From contig JAWKHH010000001.1 of NCBI GenBank assembly GCA_041394945.1, forward strand, positions 2,108,001 through 2,172,000: DNA of 64,000 nucleotides. Reading direction: 5' to 3'. This DNA is from Bryobacteraceae bacterium. Its GTDB lineage: Bacteria; Acidobacteriota; Terriglobia; Bryobacterales; Bryobacteraceae. Made by a program: the position numbers and the translations under genes. Positions within the stretch are counted from its first letter, which is position 1. The number at the start of each line of letters is the position of its first letter. Positions 16,332 to 24,006 of this stretch are shown in pieces. Below the pieces are notes generated by a model. It saw only the letters and a program-made list of their open reading frames with translations, was not told where the DNA came from and made no database searches.

Positions 16332-16775
16332 TCAGGCTGGGCTGTAGTCGGCGGAGACGGCGAGGTGCTCCTCTCCATCCGGCGAGATGTTGTACATGGT
16401 CAGGCGAAGGCGATCCGGCGCAGCCTCGATCGCGATGCGCCAGAACCAGTCCGGATGACCGGGAACGGCGTAGGAGCCGCGCACCGAGAAGCCGTGCGCG
16501 GCGGCTTCCCCGCTAGAGAACATGACGCTCACGCCCTGGTGCCAGGAATCGAGCCACGCGGCGGTGACCGAGTGGTCCTTCGGATGCGCGGCGATGAGGA
16601 GAACGCCGCGTTGGGGCTGGCCTTCATGCGACCAGCCGTAGCGGATCTCACGCGCGGTGGGATTGACGCCGGCGGCTACCTCGAGGGTAGAGTCCGATTC
16701 CGAATGCGGGCCGGCGGCGCCTTCGAGATAGAGCCGGCTCTTGCCTGCCCATCGTCCTGGCTCGATTGCGAACAT
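16332..16775 (-). CDS. DUF1579-like conserved protein
   Basis: 147 residues from the ATG at 16775 (a second ATG at 16781 adds MD). The sequence has the short beta-barrel look of DUF1579/nitrobindin-like lipocalins: PGRWAGKSRLYLEG, TAREIRYGWSHEGQPQRGVLL, DSWHQGVSVMF and FWRIAIEAAPDRLRLTMYNI. Family assignment is by eye and tentative. Start choice: a -10-like TAAAAT (minus strand, 16788-16783) lies seven bases upstream of 16775, consistent with a leaderless message. It is the first gene of the arsR-SRPBCC unit. Confidence 0.6.
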   Translation of the reverse strand: MFAIEPGRWAGKSRLYLEGAAGPHSESDSTLEVAAGVNPTAREIRYGWSHEGQPQRGVLLIAAHPKDHSVTAAWLDSWHQGVSVMFSSGEAAAHGFSVRGSYAVPGHPDWFWRIAIEAAPDRLRLTMYNISPDGEEHLAVSADYSPA

Positions 16776-16784
16776 GTCCATTAT

Positions 16785-16800
16785 TTTAGTTAAAACTAAA
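16785..16800 (-). promoter_or_regulatory. Palindromic operator overlapping a -10 box
   Basis: TTTAGTT-AA-AACTAAA is an inverted repeat with exact 7-bp arms, in very AT-rich sequence compared with its surroundings. On the minus strand it overlaps a -10-like TAAAAT (16788-16783), so a bound ArsR dimer would block the promoter of the DUF1579-arsR-SRPBCC unit. Confidence 0.6.
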
Positions 16801-16802
16801 TT

Positions 16803-17570
16803 CTATGGCAATGCCGTTTTCGCGATGAGAATTGGCTGATAGAATCCACTCTCGTCCGGCATCGCCCAGCGCGTAGCAGCGAAGCCGGCGGCGGCGAAGA
16901 TGGCTTCGAGCTCTTCGCGGAGCACCGCGCGGTAGTGCCCGGCATGATGCACCGACTCCCAGCCGGAGAGCGTCTGGCGCACGATGTGGATGTGGAAGGT
17001 GTAGCGGCGCTCGTCTTCCCAGTCAAGGACGTAGTGGACGATCCGGCGGAAGCCGCCGTCGTTGTAGAAGGCCGGTCCGAACGATACCGGACGTGTTCGA
17101 ACCAGCTCGTCGTAGTCGCGGATACTTGCGAGCACCACGCCGCCCGGGCGCAGTTTCGCGGCGATGCCGCTCGCGGCCGCAAGCAAATCTGCGTCCGATT
17201 CCAGGTGCGGCAGAGCGTTGTCCATGGCGATGGCAGCGTCGAACCCAGACTCCGGGACGGCATCGAGAGCGCGCATGTCGGCGGTGTAAAGGGCGATACG
17301 GACACCGGCGTCGGCGGCGATTCTACGTGCCTCGGAGACGGCGCCGGGGCTGACGTCCGACCCGGTGACGGAGAGGCCGAGGCGGGCCAGAGGAATCGCC
17401 TGGGTCCCGATGCCGCACGCGCAATCCAGCAGACGGGGCGGCCGCGCGGAGCATTCGCGGCGCAGCAGGGCTTCGATGACGCGTGCCTGGCGGTCGCCAG
17501 AGGCTCGCCAATCCTCGAAGATCCAGCGGAAATGGTGCACGAGCGAGTCGTAGGTTTCGGCGGCGCTCAC
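16803..17570 (-). CDS. Class I SAM-dependent methyltransferase
   Basis: 255 residues from a GTG that overlaps the pdxH stop. The SAM-binding motif I is LLDCACGIGTQAIPLARLG, followed by an acidic strand end (VTGSDVSPGAVSEARR), and motif II is FDAAIAMDNALPHL. The glycine-N-methyltransferase-like features RDYDELVRTRP and YTFHIHIV suggest a small-molecule substrate such as glycine or sarcosine, but this is uncertain. A much longer open frame upstream is only a shadow of pdxH. Confidence 0.82.
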   Translation of the reverse strand: MSAAETYDSLVHHFRWIFEDWRASGDRQARVIEALLRRECSARPPRLLDCACGIGTQAIPLARLGLSVTGSDVSPGAVSEARRIAADAGVRIALYTADMRALDAVPESGFDAAIAMDNALPHLESDADLLAAASGIAAKLRPGGVVLASIRDYDELVRTRPVSFGPAFYNDGGFRRIVHYVLDWEDERRYTFHIHIVRQTLSGWESVHHAGHYRAVLREELEAIFAAAGFAATRWAMPDESGFYQPILIAKTALP

Positions 17571-18223
17571 GGCGCCAGCCGTTCCCGGATCCAACCGCCG
17601 GCCTCGAGGCGGTATCGGATTCGATCGTGGAGACGATGCTCCCGGCCTTGCCAGAACTCGATTTCGGAAGGCATGACGGCGTAGCCTGTCCAGTCGGGCG
17701 GCGGAGGAACTTCGCCATCCTGGAAGCGCCCGGCGCATTCGGCGAAGCTGGCCTCGAGGGCGGCACGCGACTCGACGATCGAACTCTGCGCCGACGCCCA
17801 GGCGGCGATCTGGCTTTCCCGCGGACGGGTAGCCCAGTAGGCCGCGGCGTCGGCTTCGGGAAGCACGCGCACGCGGCCGCGGACGCGAACCTGGCGGTGA
17901 AGCGCGTCCCAGTAGAAGACAATCGCCGCCGCGCTCCCCGCGGCCAGCTGACGGCCCTTGGCGCTGGTCGAGCTCGAGAAGAACTGGAATCCGGCGGAGG
18001 AGAATCCACGCAGCAGCAGGACCCGCGCGTCGGGCATCCCACCGGCGCCAACGGTGGAGACGGTCATCGCATTCGGTTCGGCGATGCCGGCTGCCGTTGC
18101 GGCTTCGTACCAAGTCAGAAACTGGCGGAACGGATCCGCGTCCAGCCGGCTGTCGTCGAGGGCGGGCGCAACATAGTCCGTGCGCGCACCCCGGATACGG
18201 CTGTGAATCTCTTGATCGCTCAT
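17567..18223 (-). CDS. pdxH: Pyridoxamine 5'-phosphate oxidase
   Basis: 218 residues, typical length. The FMN enzyme oxidises pyridoxine/pyridoxamine phosphate to PLP. Visible family blocks: DPFRQFLTWYEAATAAGIAE, AMTVSTVGAGGMPDARVLLL, GFQFFSSSTSAKGRQLAAG, QVRVRGRVRVLPEADAAAYW, IEFWQGREHRLHDRIRYR and the C-terminal WIRERLAP, with the usual arginines for the PLP phosphate. It is the first gene of a two-gene unit with the methyltransferase. Confidence 0.93.
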   Translation of the reverse strand: MSDQEIHSRIRGARTDYVAPALDDSRLDADPFRQFLTWYEAATAAGIAEPNAMTVSTVGAGGMPDARVLLLRGFSSAGFQFFSSSTSAKGRQLAAGSAAAIVFYWDALHRQVRVRGRVRVLPEADAAAYWATRPRESQIAAWASAQSSIVESRAALEASFAECAGRFQDGEVPPPPDWTGYAVMPSEIEFWQGREHRLHDRIRYRLEAGGWIRERLAP

Positions 18224-18277
18224 CCCATTGCTATCATAGATAGGAATTCCCCTCGCTAAGGAGCATCACTCTACCTC

Positions 18278-19285
18278 ATGGCAATCAAAGTTGGAATCAA
18301 CGGCTTCGGCAGGATCGGGCGCAACGTCCTGCGGGCCGGCTTGCATCGCAAGAACATCGATTTCGTGGCCACGAACGACCTCACCGACACCAAGACGCTC
18401 TCTCATCTATTGAAATACGACTCCGTGCTCGGCCCGCTGCACGAAGACGTCCACGCCGAAGGCGACGTGATCACCGTCGCCGGCGAGAAGCTGAAGGTGT
18501 TCTCGACGAAGGACCCGGCTGAAATCGACTGGCCGTCACTCGGCGTCGAGATCGTGGTGGAGTCCACGGGCCGCTTCACGAAGGCCGAAGACGCCAAGAA
18601 GCACCTGCGCGGCACGGTAAAAAAAGTGATCATTTCCGCGCCGGCTTCGGGTGAGGACATCACGATGGTGCTCGGCGTGAACGACAGCTCGTACAAACCC
18701 GCCGAACATAACATCATTTCGAACGCGTCCTGCACGACGAATTGCCTCGCCCCCGTCGTGAAAGTGCTGCAGGAAAATTTCGGAATCGAGAAGGGGTCGA
18801 TGACGACCATCCACTCTTACACGAACGATCAGAACGTGCTGGACTTCCCGCACAAGGATCTGCGCCGCGCCCGCGCAGCCGCCTTGAATATGATTCCGAC
18901 AACGACCGGCGCCGCCAAGGCGATCGGCCTCGTGATGCCGGAGCTAAAGGGGAAGCTCGACGGTTACGCGATGCGCGTCCCGACGCCGAATGTCTCCGTG
19001 GTCGACTTCGTTTGCACGACCAAGAAATCGACGACGACCGAAGCGGTGAACGCCGCCCTCAAGGCCGCCGCCGAGGGGCCGCTCAAAGGCGTTCTCGGGT
19101 ATACCGAGGATCCCGTGGTATCGAGCGACATGATGCACAACCCGAACAGCTCGATCGTCGATTCGCAGATGACCAAGGTGCTCGACGGGAACATGGTGAA
19201 AGTGATCTCCTGGTACGACAACGAGTGGGGTTACTCGACCCGCGTTGTGGACCTGATCGAGTTTCTCGCCGCGAAAGGCCTGTAA
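18278..19285 (+). CDS. gap: Glyceraldehyde-3-phosphate dehydrogenase (type I)
   Basis: 335 residues. NAD-binding GINGFGRIGRNVLRA at the N-terminus, catalytic cysteine in SNASCTTNCLAPVV (residue ~153), the histidine-containing TIHSYTNDQNVLDFPHKDLR, and SWYDNEWGYSTRVVDL at the end. An AAGGAG Shine-Dalgarno at 18258-18263 supports the ATG at 18278. It is the only glycolytic gene here; it stands alone and is followed by a clear terminator. Confidence 0.98.
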   Translation: MAIKVGINGFGRIGRNVLRAGLHRKNIDFVATNDLTDTKTLSHLLKYDSVLGPLHEDVHAEGDVITVAGEKLKVFSTKDPAEIDWPSLGVEIVVESTGRFTKAEDAKKHLRGTVKKVIISAPASGEDITMVLGVNDSSYKPAEHNIISNASCTTNCLAPVVKVLQENFGIEKGSMTTIHSYTNDQNVLDFPHKDLRRARAAALNMIPTTTGAAKAIGLVMPELKGKLDGYAMRVPTPNVSVVDFVCTTKKSTTTEAVNAALKAAAEGPLKGVLGYTEDPVVSSDMMHNPNSSIVDSQMTKVLDGNMVKVISWYDNEWGYSTRVVDLIEFLAAKGL

Positions 19286-19308
19286 CTAACCGGTAACTTG
19301 TTTGAAAG

Positions 19309-19340
19309 CGGGCGGCTTCGAAATCGGGGCCGCCCGTTTT
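19309..19340 (+). terminator. Rho-independent terminator of gap
   Basis: CGGGCGGC (19309-19316) pairs exactly with GCCGCCCG (19329-19336) and is followed by TTTT. The stem also sits just beyond the stop of the convergent bacterioferritin gene, with a CTTTC after it on that strand, so it may work in both directions. Confidence 0.85.
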
Positions 19341-19844
19341 CTATTCGCCCTGGCCGCCGGACGGCCCGGTTTGGGAAGAGCCTTCGAACGATTGCAGGGC
19401 CAGGTAGCTGGGCCCGAAACGCTTGATGTGCTCGAGCTGTTTGTCATAGATATCGAAGTGGCCCTCTTCTTCGGCCACAAGACCCTCGAACATCTGCTTG
19501 GAAGCGGAGTCCGCGTTGGCGCTGCACTCGAGCGCCCACTTGTTGTAGTCGGCCGCGCTTTGTTCTTCCATGTCGCGAGCCCTGGCCACCATCTTCTCCG
19601 CGTCGGTAATTGCATCGACGGGGCCCGCCAGTTCCATCTTCACGTCGCCCTTGAGAAAGAGGATGCGCTCGGCTAGCCGCTCCACGTGCCCCATTTCCTG
19701 AACCGCGATCCGCTTGAAAAGACCGGCCAGCGGCAGAAATCCCTGGTCCGCGAGGTGGAAATGGAAGTACATATACTGGTGGACAGCCTGGAGTTCGTCC
19801 GCGACTGCTTTATTGAGAAGTCCGATACTGATCTGCTTGTCCAT
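19341..19844 (-). CDS. Bacterioferritin/ferritin-like di-iron protein
   Basis: 167 residues from MDKQISIGLL. A four-helix ferritin fold with iron ligands at ELQAVHQYMYFHFH, AVQEMGHVERLAERI and GLVAEEEGHFDIYDKQLEHI. The TATAAT on the minus strand at 19859-19854 lies nine bases before this ATG, so the longer reading frame beginning at 19871 would start inside the promoter and is rejected. The haem-binding methionine of classical bacterioferritin cannot be placed with confidence, so it may be a haem-free member. Function: iron storage or detoxification. Confidence 0.88.
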   Translation of the reverse strand: MDKQISIGLLNKAVADELQAVHQYMYFHFHLADQGFLPLAGLFKRIAVQEMGHVERLAERILFLKGDVKMELAGPVDAITDAEKMVARARDMEEQSAADYNKWALECSANADSASKQMFEGLVAEEEGHFDIYDKQLEHIKRFGPSYLALQSFEGSSQTGPSGGQGE

Positions 19845-19853
19845 AAAGGGTGA

Positions 19854-19859
19854 ATTATA
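19854..19859 (-). promoter_or_regulatory. -10 box (TATAAT) of the bacterioferritin gene
   Basis: A consensus TATAAT on the minus strand, nine bases upstream of the ATG at 19844. No obvious -35 element. The spacing implies a leaderless or very short-leader transcript. Confidence 0.45.
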
Positions 19860-19871
19860 GCACTGGAGCAC

Positions 19872-22709
19872 CTACCGGCCGGGTTCCCAGCGGCCCATCC
19901 AGATCTGAGAGCGGAGCACGGTCTGCGTAAAGTAGATCCGGCCGGGCTGCGAGGGGTTCACGGCGTAGAGTTCGTTCGGCGCAACGGTAAACAACCGCCG
20001 CTCCTTCTTCGCCGATGGATCGTATAAGACGCACTCCGCGCCGCGGACGAAGATGATCTGGCGGCCGCCTGGCAGCCAGACCGGCCGGCGGCCCAACATG
20101 CCCGTAGCTTCGTACTCGCCCTTGAAGGGCCGGTAGAAGACGATCTCGGCGGTCTCGCCCGCGTGATGCTCGCCAACCGCGACATCGGCTCCCTGCTTCC
20201 AATCCCAAAAGATGGCGCCTTCCTTCCCGGCCAAGCCGGGGGCAGGCGGAGACTTGGCGGAGCCAGGGGCCGTGGAATCGACCAGTACGGGGAGGCCTTT
20301 GACGGCGCCGGCCAGAATCCACCGGCCGTCCGGGCTCCAGATCGCGCGGCGACGCTGACCCACGTTGGTGAGTTGACGCAGGCCGCCGCCGTCGGACCGA
20401 ATCACCCAGGTTTCCAACGCGCCGGAGCGGCCGGATAGAAACGCGATTTCGTTGCGTACGGGAGACCAGGTGGGGATGCGGTCCAGGTGCTGGTCCGAAG
20501 TGAGGCGGCGGCGCTGGGCGCCATCAAGGCTGGAGATCCAGAGATCCTCCTGCCGGTCACCCACGTTGTCATAAACCAGTTGCCTGCCGTCGGGCGAGAA
20601 GGAGAAATTGAAAATCAAGGTTTCGTCGTTGCCCCACATGGCTTCCGCGGGACCGCTGACCATTTGCCTGGCCGCGTCGAAACCAATCCGGAACAACATG
20701 GTGCGATTGTCGGCGGCGGTGTAGATGAAGCCGCTTCCGTCAGGCGCCGTGTTCAGGTGCAGAACGTTCAAAGACGGTGAAGTCATCGGCTCCGCGGGGC
20801 CGAGCGTTTGGCCTGTCGACTCGTCGACAGGAACGCGCCAAACGTTCATGGTGCCGCCCCGGTCGCTGAGGAAATAGATCGCGTCACCGGATGAAGACCA
20901 CACCGGATTCCAATCGAGCGCGGCATCGTTGGTCGCAGCCACGGGGCGCTGGTCCGGATCGGTGGCGGCGATCGTATAGATGTCCCGCTGTGCGTTGCTG
21001 TCGATTCCCCAATAGGCGATGCGGGCGCCGTGGGGCGACCAGTTGGGTTGGATACCGTCGCCCGCGGTGGGGAGCTGCCGCTGCTCACCGGACGTGATAT
21101 CGGTGACGACGAGCCGCGATACCGGAGCGCCGCGAATGCTGGGCACGGTGAAGTCGACGGTTGAGTACGCCATCGATCGGCCGTCGGGGGACCAGGCGGG
21201 CAGATACCCGCTCGAGGCGACGCGCCTGGGGTTCTCTCCGGTCAGTTCCGTCACGTACAAACCGCCGCCCTCCCGCTCACTGCGAAAGGCGATCCTGGCT
21301 CCGTCGCGGGAGAGCGCTGGCTGGGTGTCATCGGCGGGCGAATTCGCGGTGAGATTGACGGCGTTCACGCCTCCGGTGCGCTGCAGATAGATGTCCCAGT
21401 TGCCGCGTTCCTGGCTGGCATAGATGAACTGACGGCCGTCGGGCGTGAGGCTTGGGGACGCGTCCGCCGCGGCTCGGGCGGTGAGCTGGACAAACTCGAC
21501 GGGTTGGCGGAGGGGCCGCGGCCGAGTGAGAAAAAGCCAGCCTACGGCGCCGCCAGCCACCGCCAACACCGCGGCCAGCATCGCCGGCGACCAATGGCGC
21601 GGCGGAGTGGGTCGCGGCAACGGGACGGCGATGGCGGAGAAAGAGCCGCGGCCGATCTGGAGCATGGCGGACCGAAAATCGCGAGCAGTCTGAAATCGAA
21701 GATCGGGATCCTTTTCGAGAGCGCGGAGGATGGCGGCGGCAAGGTCGCGATTCAGAACTGGACGGAGCGCGCAAGGATGCTCAGGCACGGCGTGGAGGAC
21801 GGCATCGAAGATGGCGCCGTCGGTGTCGCCTCGAAACGGGAGCGCGCCGGTGGCAAGTTCATAGAGAACGGCGCCGAGGCTAAAGAGATCGCTTCTTGGC
21901 GTGGCCGGTTTGCCGAGAATCTGCTCTGGGGACAAGTAGTGCAGCGTGCCGGCGACGAGGCCGGCCCGTGACTTCAGCATGCTTTCGAGGTTGGGATTCT
22001 CGACCTTGGCCAAGCCGAAGTCCAGCACTTTGACGAATCCGTCCGGGCGAACCATGATGTTCTCCGGCTTGACGTCCCGATGGACGACGCCAGCCTCGTG
22101 GGCGGCGCTCAAGGCCGCGGCGGTTTGGCAAATCAAATCGAGAATGGTCCGCTGGTCGAGGCCCCGGGGGTTCGATTCGAGCAACTGGCGCAGGGTACGG
22201 CCTTCGACCAGTTCCATCGCAATGTAGGAATAGCCGCGGTCGACATCGGCATCGAAGATGGAAACGATGTTGGGATGACTCAGCAGGGAGGCGGCGCGAG
22301 CCTCACGGTGGAATCGCTGGACCAGTTCGGGATCTTCCCCATCGGGGGCCAGCGGAAGGACCTTGATGGCGACGCGCCGCGGCAAACGAAGATCCTGCCC
22401 CTCATAGACGACTCCCATCCCGCCGGCGCCGATTCGGGAGTCGAGCCGGTAGTTGCCGATCACGGCGCCGAGTTCGGGCAAGTGGGTGGAGTCTTGCTCA
22501 AGAAGGCGTGCGGCGTCGTCCATGGCTCTTCGCTCGAGGAAAGCGCCCGCTTCGACTTCCTGGTCCGCCTCGAGCAGGCGAACGACCTGCCGCCTCAGTT
22601 CGATGTCGCCGGCGCAGACGCGATCAATCTCGGCGGAGCGTTCGGCGGGAGCGAGTTCGCCGAGGCGTGCGAAGAGTTCGCCGACGCGTTCGTATTGATC
22701 GGGCGTCAT
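19872..22709 (-). CDS. Ser/Thr protein kinase with TolB-like beta-propeller sensor
   Basis: 945 residues from MTPDQYERVG; an upstream ATG at 22745 falls inside the sigma factor gene. A short helical N-terminal segment precedes a Hanks-type kinase domain (~residues 88-350): GAGGMGVVYEG glycine loop, AIKVLPL lysine, HRDVKPENIMV catalytic loop, DFGLAKVE and GTLHYLSPEQ. One transmembrane helix follows (MLAAVLAVAGGAVGWLFL, ~residue 385). The outer ~550 residues are WD40/TolB repeats (SLTPDGRQFIYAS, PAWSPDGRSMAYS, NWSPHGARIAYWG, FSPDGRQLVYDN). It is a common acidobacterial architecture, paired here with a dedicated sigma factor gene immediately upstream. Confidence 0.93.
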   Translation of the reverse strand: MTPDQYERVGELFARLGELAPAERSAEIDRVCAGDIELRRQVVRLLEADQEVEAGAFLERRAMDDAARLLEQDSTHLPELGAVIGNYRLDSRIGAGGMGVVYEGQDLRLPRRVAIKVLPLAPDGEDPELVQRFHREARAASLLSHPNIVSIFDADVDRGYSYIAMELVEGRTLRQLLESNPRGLDQRTILDLICQTAAALSAAHEAGVVHRDVKPENIMVRPDGFVKVLDFGLAKVENPNLESMLKSRAGLVAGTLHYLSPEQILGKPATPRSDLFSLGAVLYELATGALPFRGDTDGAIFDAVLHAVPEHPCALRPVLNRDLAAAILRALEKDPDLRFQTARDFRSAMLQIGRGSFSAIAVPLPRPTPPRHWSPAMLAAVLAVAGGAVGWLFLTRPRPLRQPVEFVQLTARAAADASPSLTPDGRQFIYASQERGNWDIYLQRTGGVNAVNLTANSPADDTQPALSRDGARIAFRSEREGGGLYVTELTGENPRRVASSGYLPAWSPDGRSMAYSTVDFTVPSIRGAPVSRLVVTDITSGEQRQLPTAGDGIQPNWSPHGARIAYWGIDSNAQRDIYTIAATDPDQRPVAATNDAALDWNPVWSSSGDAIYFLSDRGGTMNVWRVPVDESTGQTLGPAEPMTSPSLNVLHLNTAPDGSGFIYTAADNRTMLFRIGFDAARQMVSGPAEAMWGNDETLIFNFSFSPDGRQLVYDNVGDRQEDLWISSLDGAQRRRLTSDQHLDRIPTWSPVRNEIAFLSGRSGALETWVIRSDGGGLRQLTNVGQRRRAIWSPDGRWILAGAVKGLPVLVDSTAPGSAKSPPAPGLAGKEGAIFWDWKQGADVAVGEHHAGETAEIVFYRPFKGEYEATGMLGRRPVWLPGGRQIIFVRGAECVLYDPSAKKERRLFTVAPNELYAVNPSQPGRIYFTQTVLRSQIWMGRWEPGR

Positions 22710-22722
22710 CGGACAGCCGGGT

Positions 22723-23346
22723 TCAAGAGCGCTCCGGCGCGGCACTCTCCTGAGCCGGCGGCTTCAATCTGTCGAAGAGCCACGCACGCGCAAGGCGCCA
22801 GTTCCGAACGACGGTGGAGTCGGAAATGCCGAGGACATCGGCGATCTCCGTGTTCTCGAGCCCGCCGAAGTAGCGAAGCTCCACGATGCGGGCGTGGCGG
22901 GCATTCAAGGCGGCGAGTTCGTCCAGGGCGGTGTCGAGATCGATCAAATCGACGGGGTCGGCTTCGGCGGCGCTACGATCCCTGAGTTGCGAGAGGTCGG
23001 CATGAGGACGGCGGTGGCCCCGCTTATCGGTGTCCTGAGCGCGTGCGAAATCGATGAGAATCTGGCGCATCAGCCGGGCGGAGAAGGCGAAAAAATGCCT
23101 GCGGCTCGACCATTCGGTGGGCGTTCCACCGATGAGGCGTAGGAACGCTTCGTTGACAAGCGCCGATGGTTGCAGGAGGTGACCAGCGCGTTCAACGGCG
23201 AAATTGCGGCGGGCGAGGCGACGCAGTTCGGAATAAACGAGCGGGGTTAGCCGCTCCAGAGCGGCGTGGTCGCCGTTGCCCCACGAGTTGAGGAGCCGGG
23301 TGACTTCGCCAGCCGCGGCGGGCTGCACTGCCTCCATCGCGCCCAC
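22723..23346 (-). CDS. RNA polymerase sigma factor, TIGR02999-type ECF
   Basis: 207 residues. Motifs characteristic of this planctomycete/acidobacterial ECF group are clear: LVYSELRRLARRNFAVER, LQPSALVNEAFLRLIG, WSSRRHFFAFSARLMRQIL and a C-terminal HTH with VELRYFGGLENTEIADVLGI and STVVRNWRLARAWLFDRL. These sigma factors are regularly encoded next to a Ser/Thr kinase, as here (13 nt between stop and the kinase ATG). There is no anti-sigma gene, so phosphorylation by the kinase may control it (inference). Confidence 0.92.
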   Translation of the reverse strand: MGAMEAVQPAAAGEVTRLLNSWGNGDHAALERLTPLVYSELRRLARRNFAVERAGHLLQPSALVNEAFLRLIGGTPTEWSSRRHFFAFSARLMRQILIDFARAQDTDKRGHRRPHADLSQLRDRSAAEADPVDLIDLDTALDELAALNARHARIVELRYFGGLENTEIADVLGISDSTVVRNWRLARAWLFDRLKPPAQESAAPERS

Positions 23347-23509
23347 ATTATCTCATAGGTGTGCGCCGGCGTTGAGCCGATGGCGCCAGCGAGGGCTTCC
23401 ACGATGAGACTTGGAAGCTGGAGCCGGCGCGTTTTCGTGACAGTCGCATGCCGACGTTGGCGCGAAACCGCCCGGCATTCGTCAAGGTATTTGAGGGAAA
23501 TAAGTTGAG

Positions 23510-23586
23510 TGGCGCGCCCGAAGAGATTCGAACTCCTGACCTTCTGGTTCGTAGCCAGACGCTCTATCCAACTGAGCTACGGGCGC
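23510..23586 (-). tRNA. tRNA-Arg (anticodon ACG)
   Basis: 77 nt with complete cloverleaf: acceptor GCGCCCG/CGGGCGC, D-arm GCTC/GAGC, anticodon arm TCTGG-CTACGAA-CCAGA giving ACG, T-arm AGGAG-TTCGAAT-CTCTT, discriminator G and an encoded CCA. ACG reads CGN arginine codons after deamination to inosine. The 23347-23509 spacer to the sigma gene shows nothing else I can name. Confidence 0.97.
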
Positions 23587-23649
23587 ACACCTCGCTAGTC
23601 TAGCACACCAGGAACGCCACCCGCCGCGCCAATGCGGTCCGACAAAGCC

Positions 23650-24006
23650 TCAATCCGGCATCCCGGCGCACTGCCCGCATGGGCAAATCCGCCGCAGATG
23701 CTCCCACGAATAGATTCCGGTCGAGTGGCCGTCGCTCCACGCGATTCGGACCGCGTAGTTGCCCACGGCGTCGATTGACAAGATCTTCAAAGCCGGCTTG
23801 AACATCGGAAACGGCGACGGATCGGGCTGCGCATAGCTGGTCCGCTGCGGCTCGGCGCCGTGCGCCCCGGTACAAGTGGCGCAGGGGCACTCGTCGCGCA
23901 AATAGCCGAGCGTGTAGTCGCTCGCGTGGCCGTCTTTCCAATCGATCTTGATGCCCTTCGACCGGGAGACGGCGATATGCTCCGGTTCAGACGCTCCGTT
24001 CCACAT
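23650..24006 (-). CDS. DUF971 domain protein
   Basis: 118 residues. DUF971 (the N-terminal module of gamma-butyrobetaine hydroxylases) is seen as GIKIDWKDGHASDYTLGYLRD, ECPCATCTG and, later, YAVRIAWSDGHSTGIYSWEHL ending CPCGQC. The cysteine pairs are typical zinc or Fe-S-type ligands; stand-alone copies often sit near Fe-S assembly genes, though none are visible here. Its start overlaps the last 20 bp of the rel gene, so they may share a transcript. Confidence 0.88.
   Translation of the reverse strand: MWNGASEPEHIAVSRSKGIKIDWKDGHASDYTLGYLRDECPCATCTGAHGAEPQRTSYAQPDPSPFPMFKPALKILSIDAVGNYAVRIAWSDGHSTGIYSWEHLRRICPCGQCAGMPD

Noticed and set aside
17571..18113. Upstream extension of the methyltransferase frame
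   Set aside because: It overlaps pdxH in a shadow frame; the GTG overlapping the pdxH stop is a better start.
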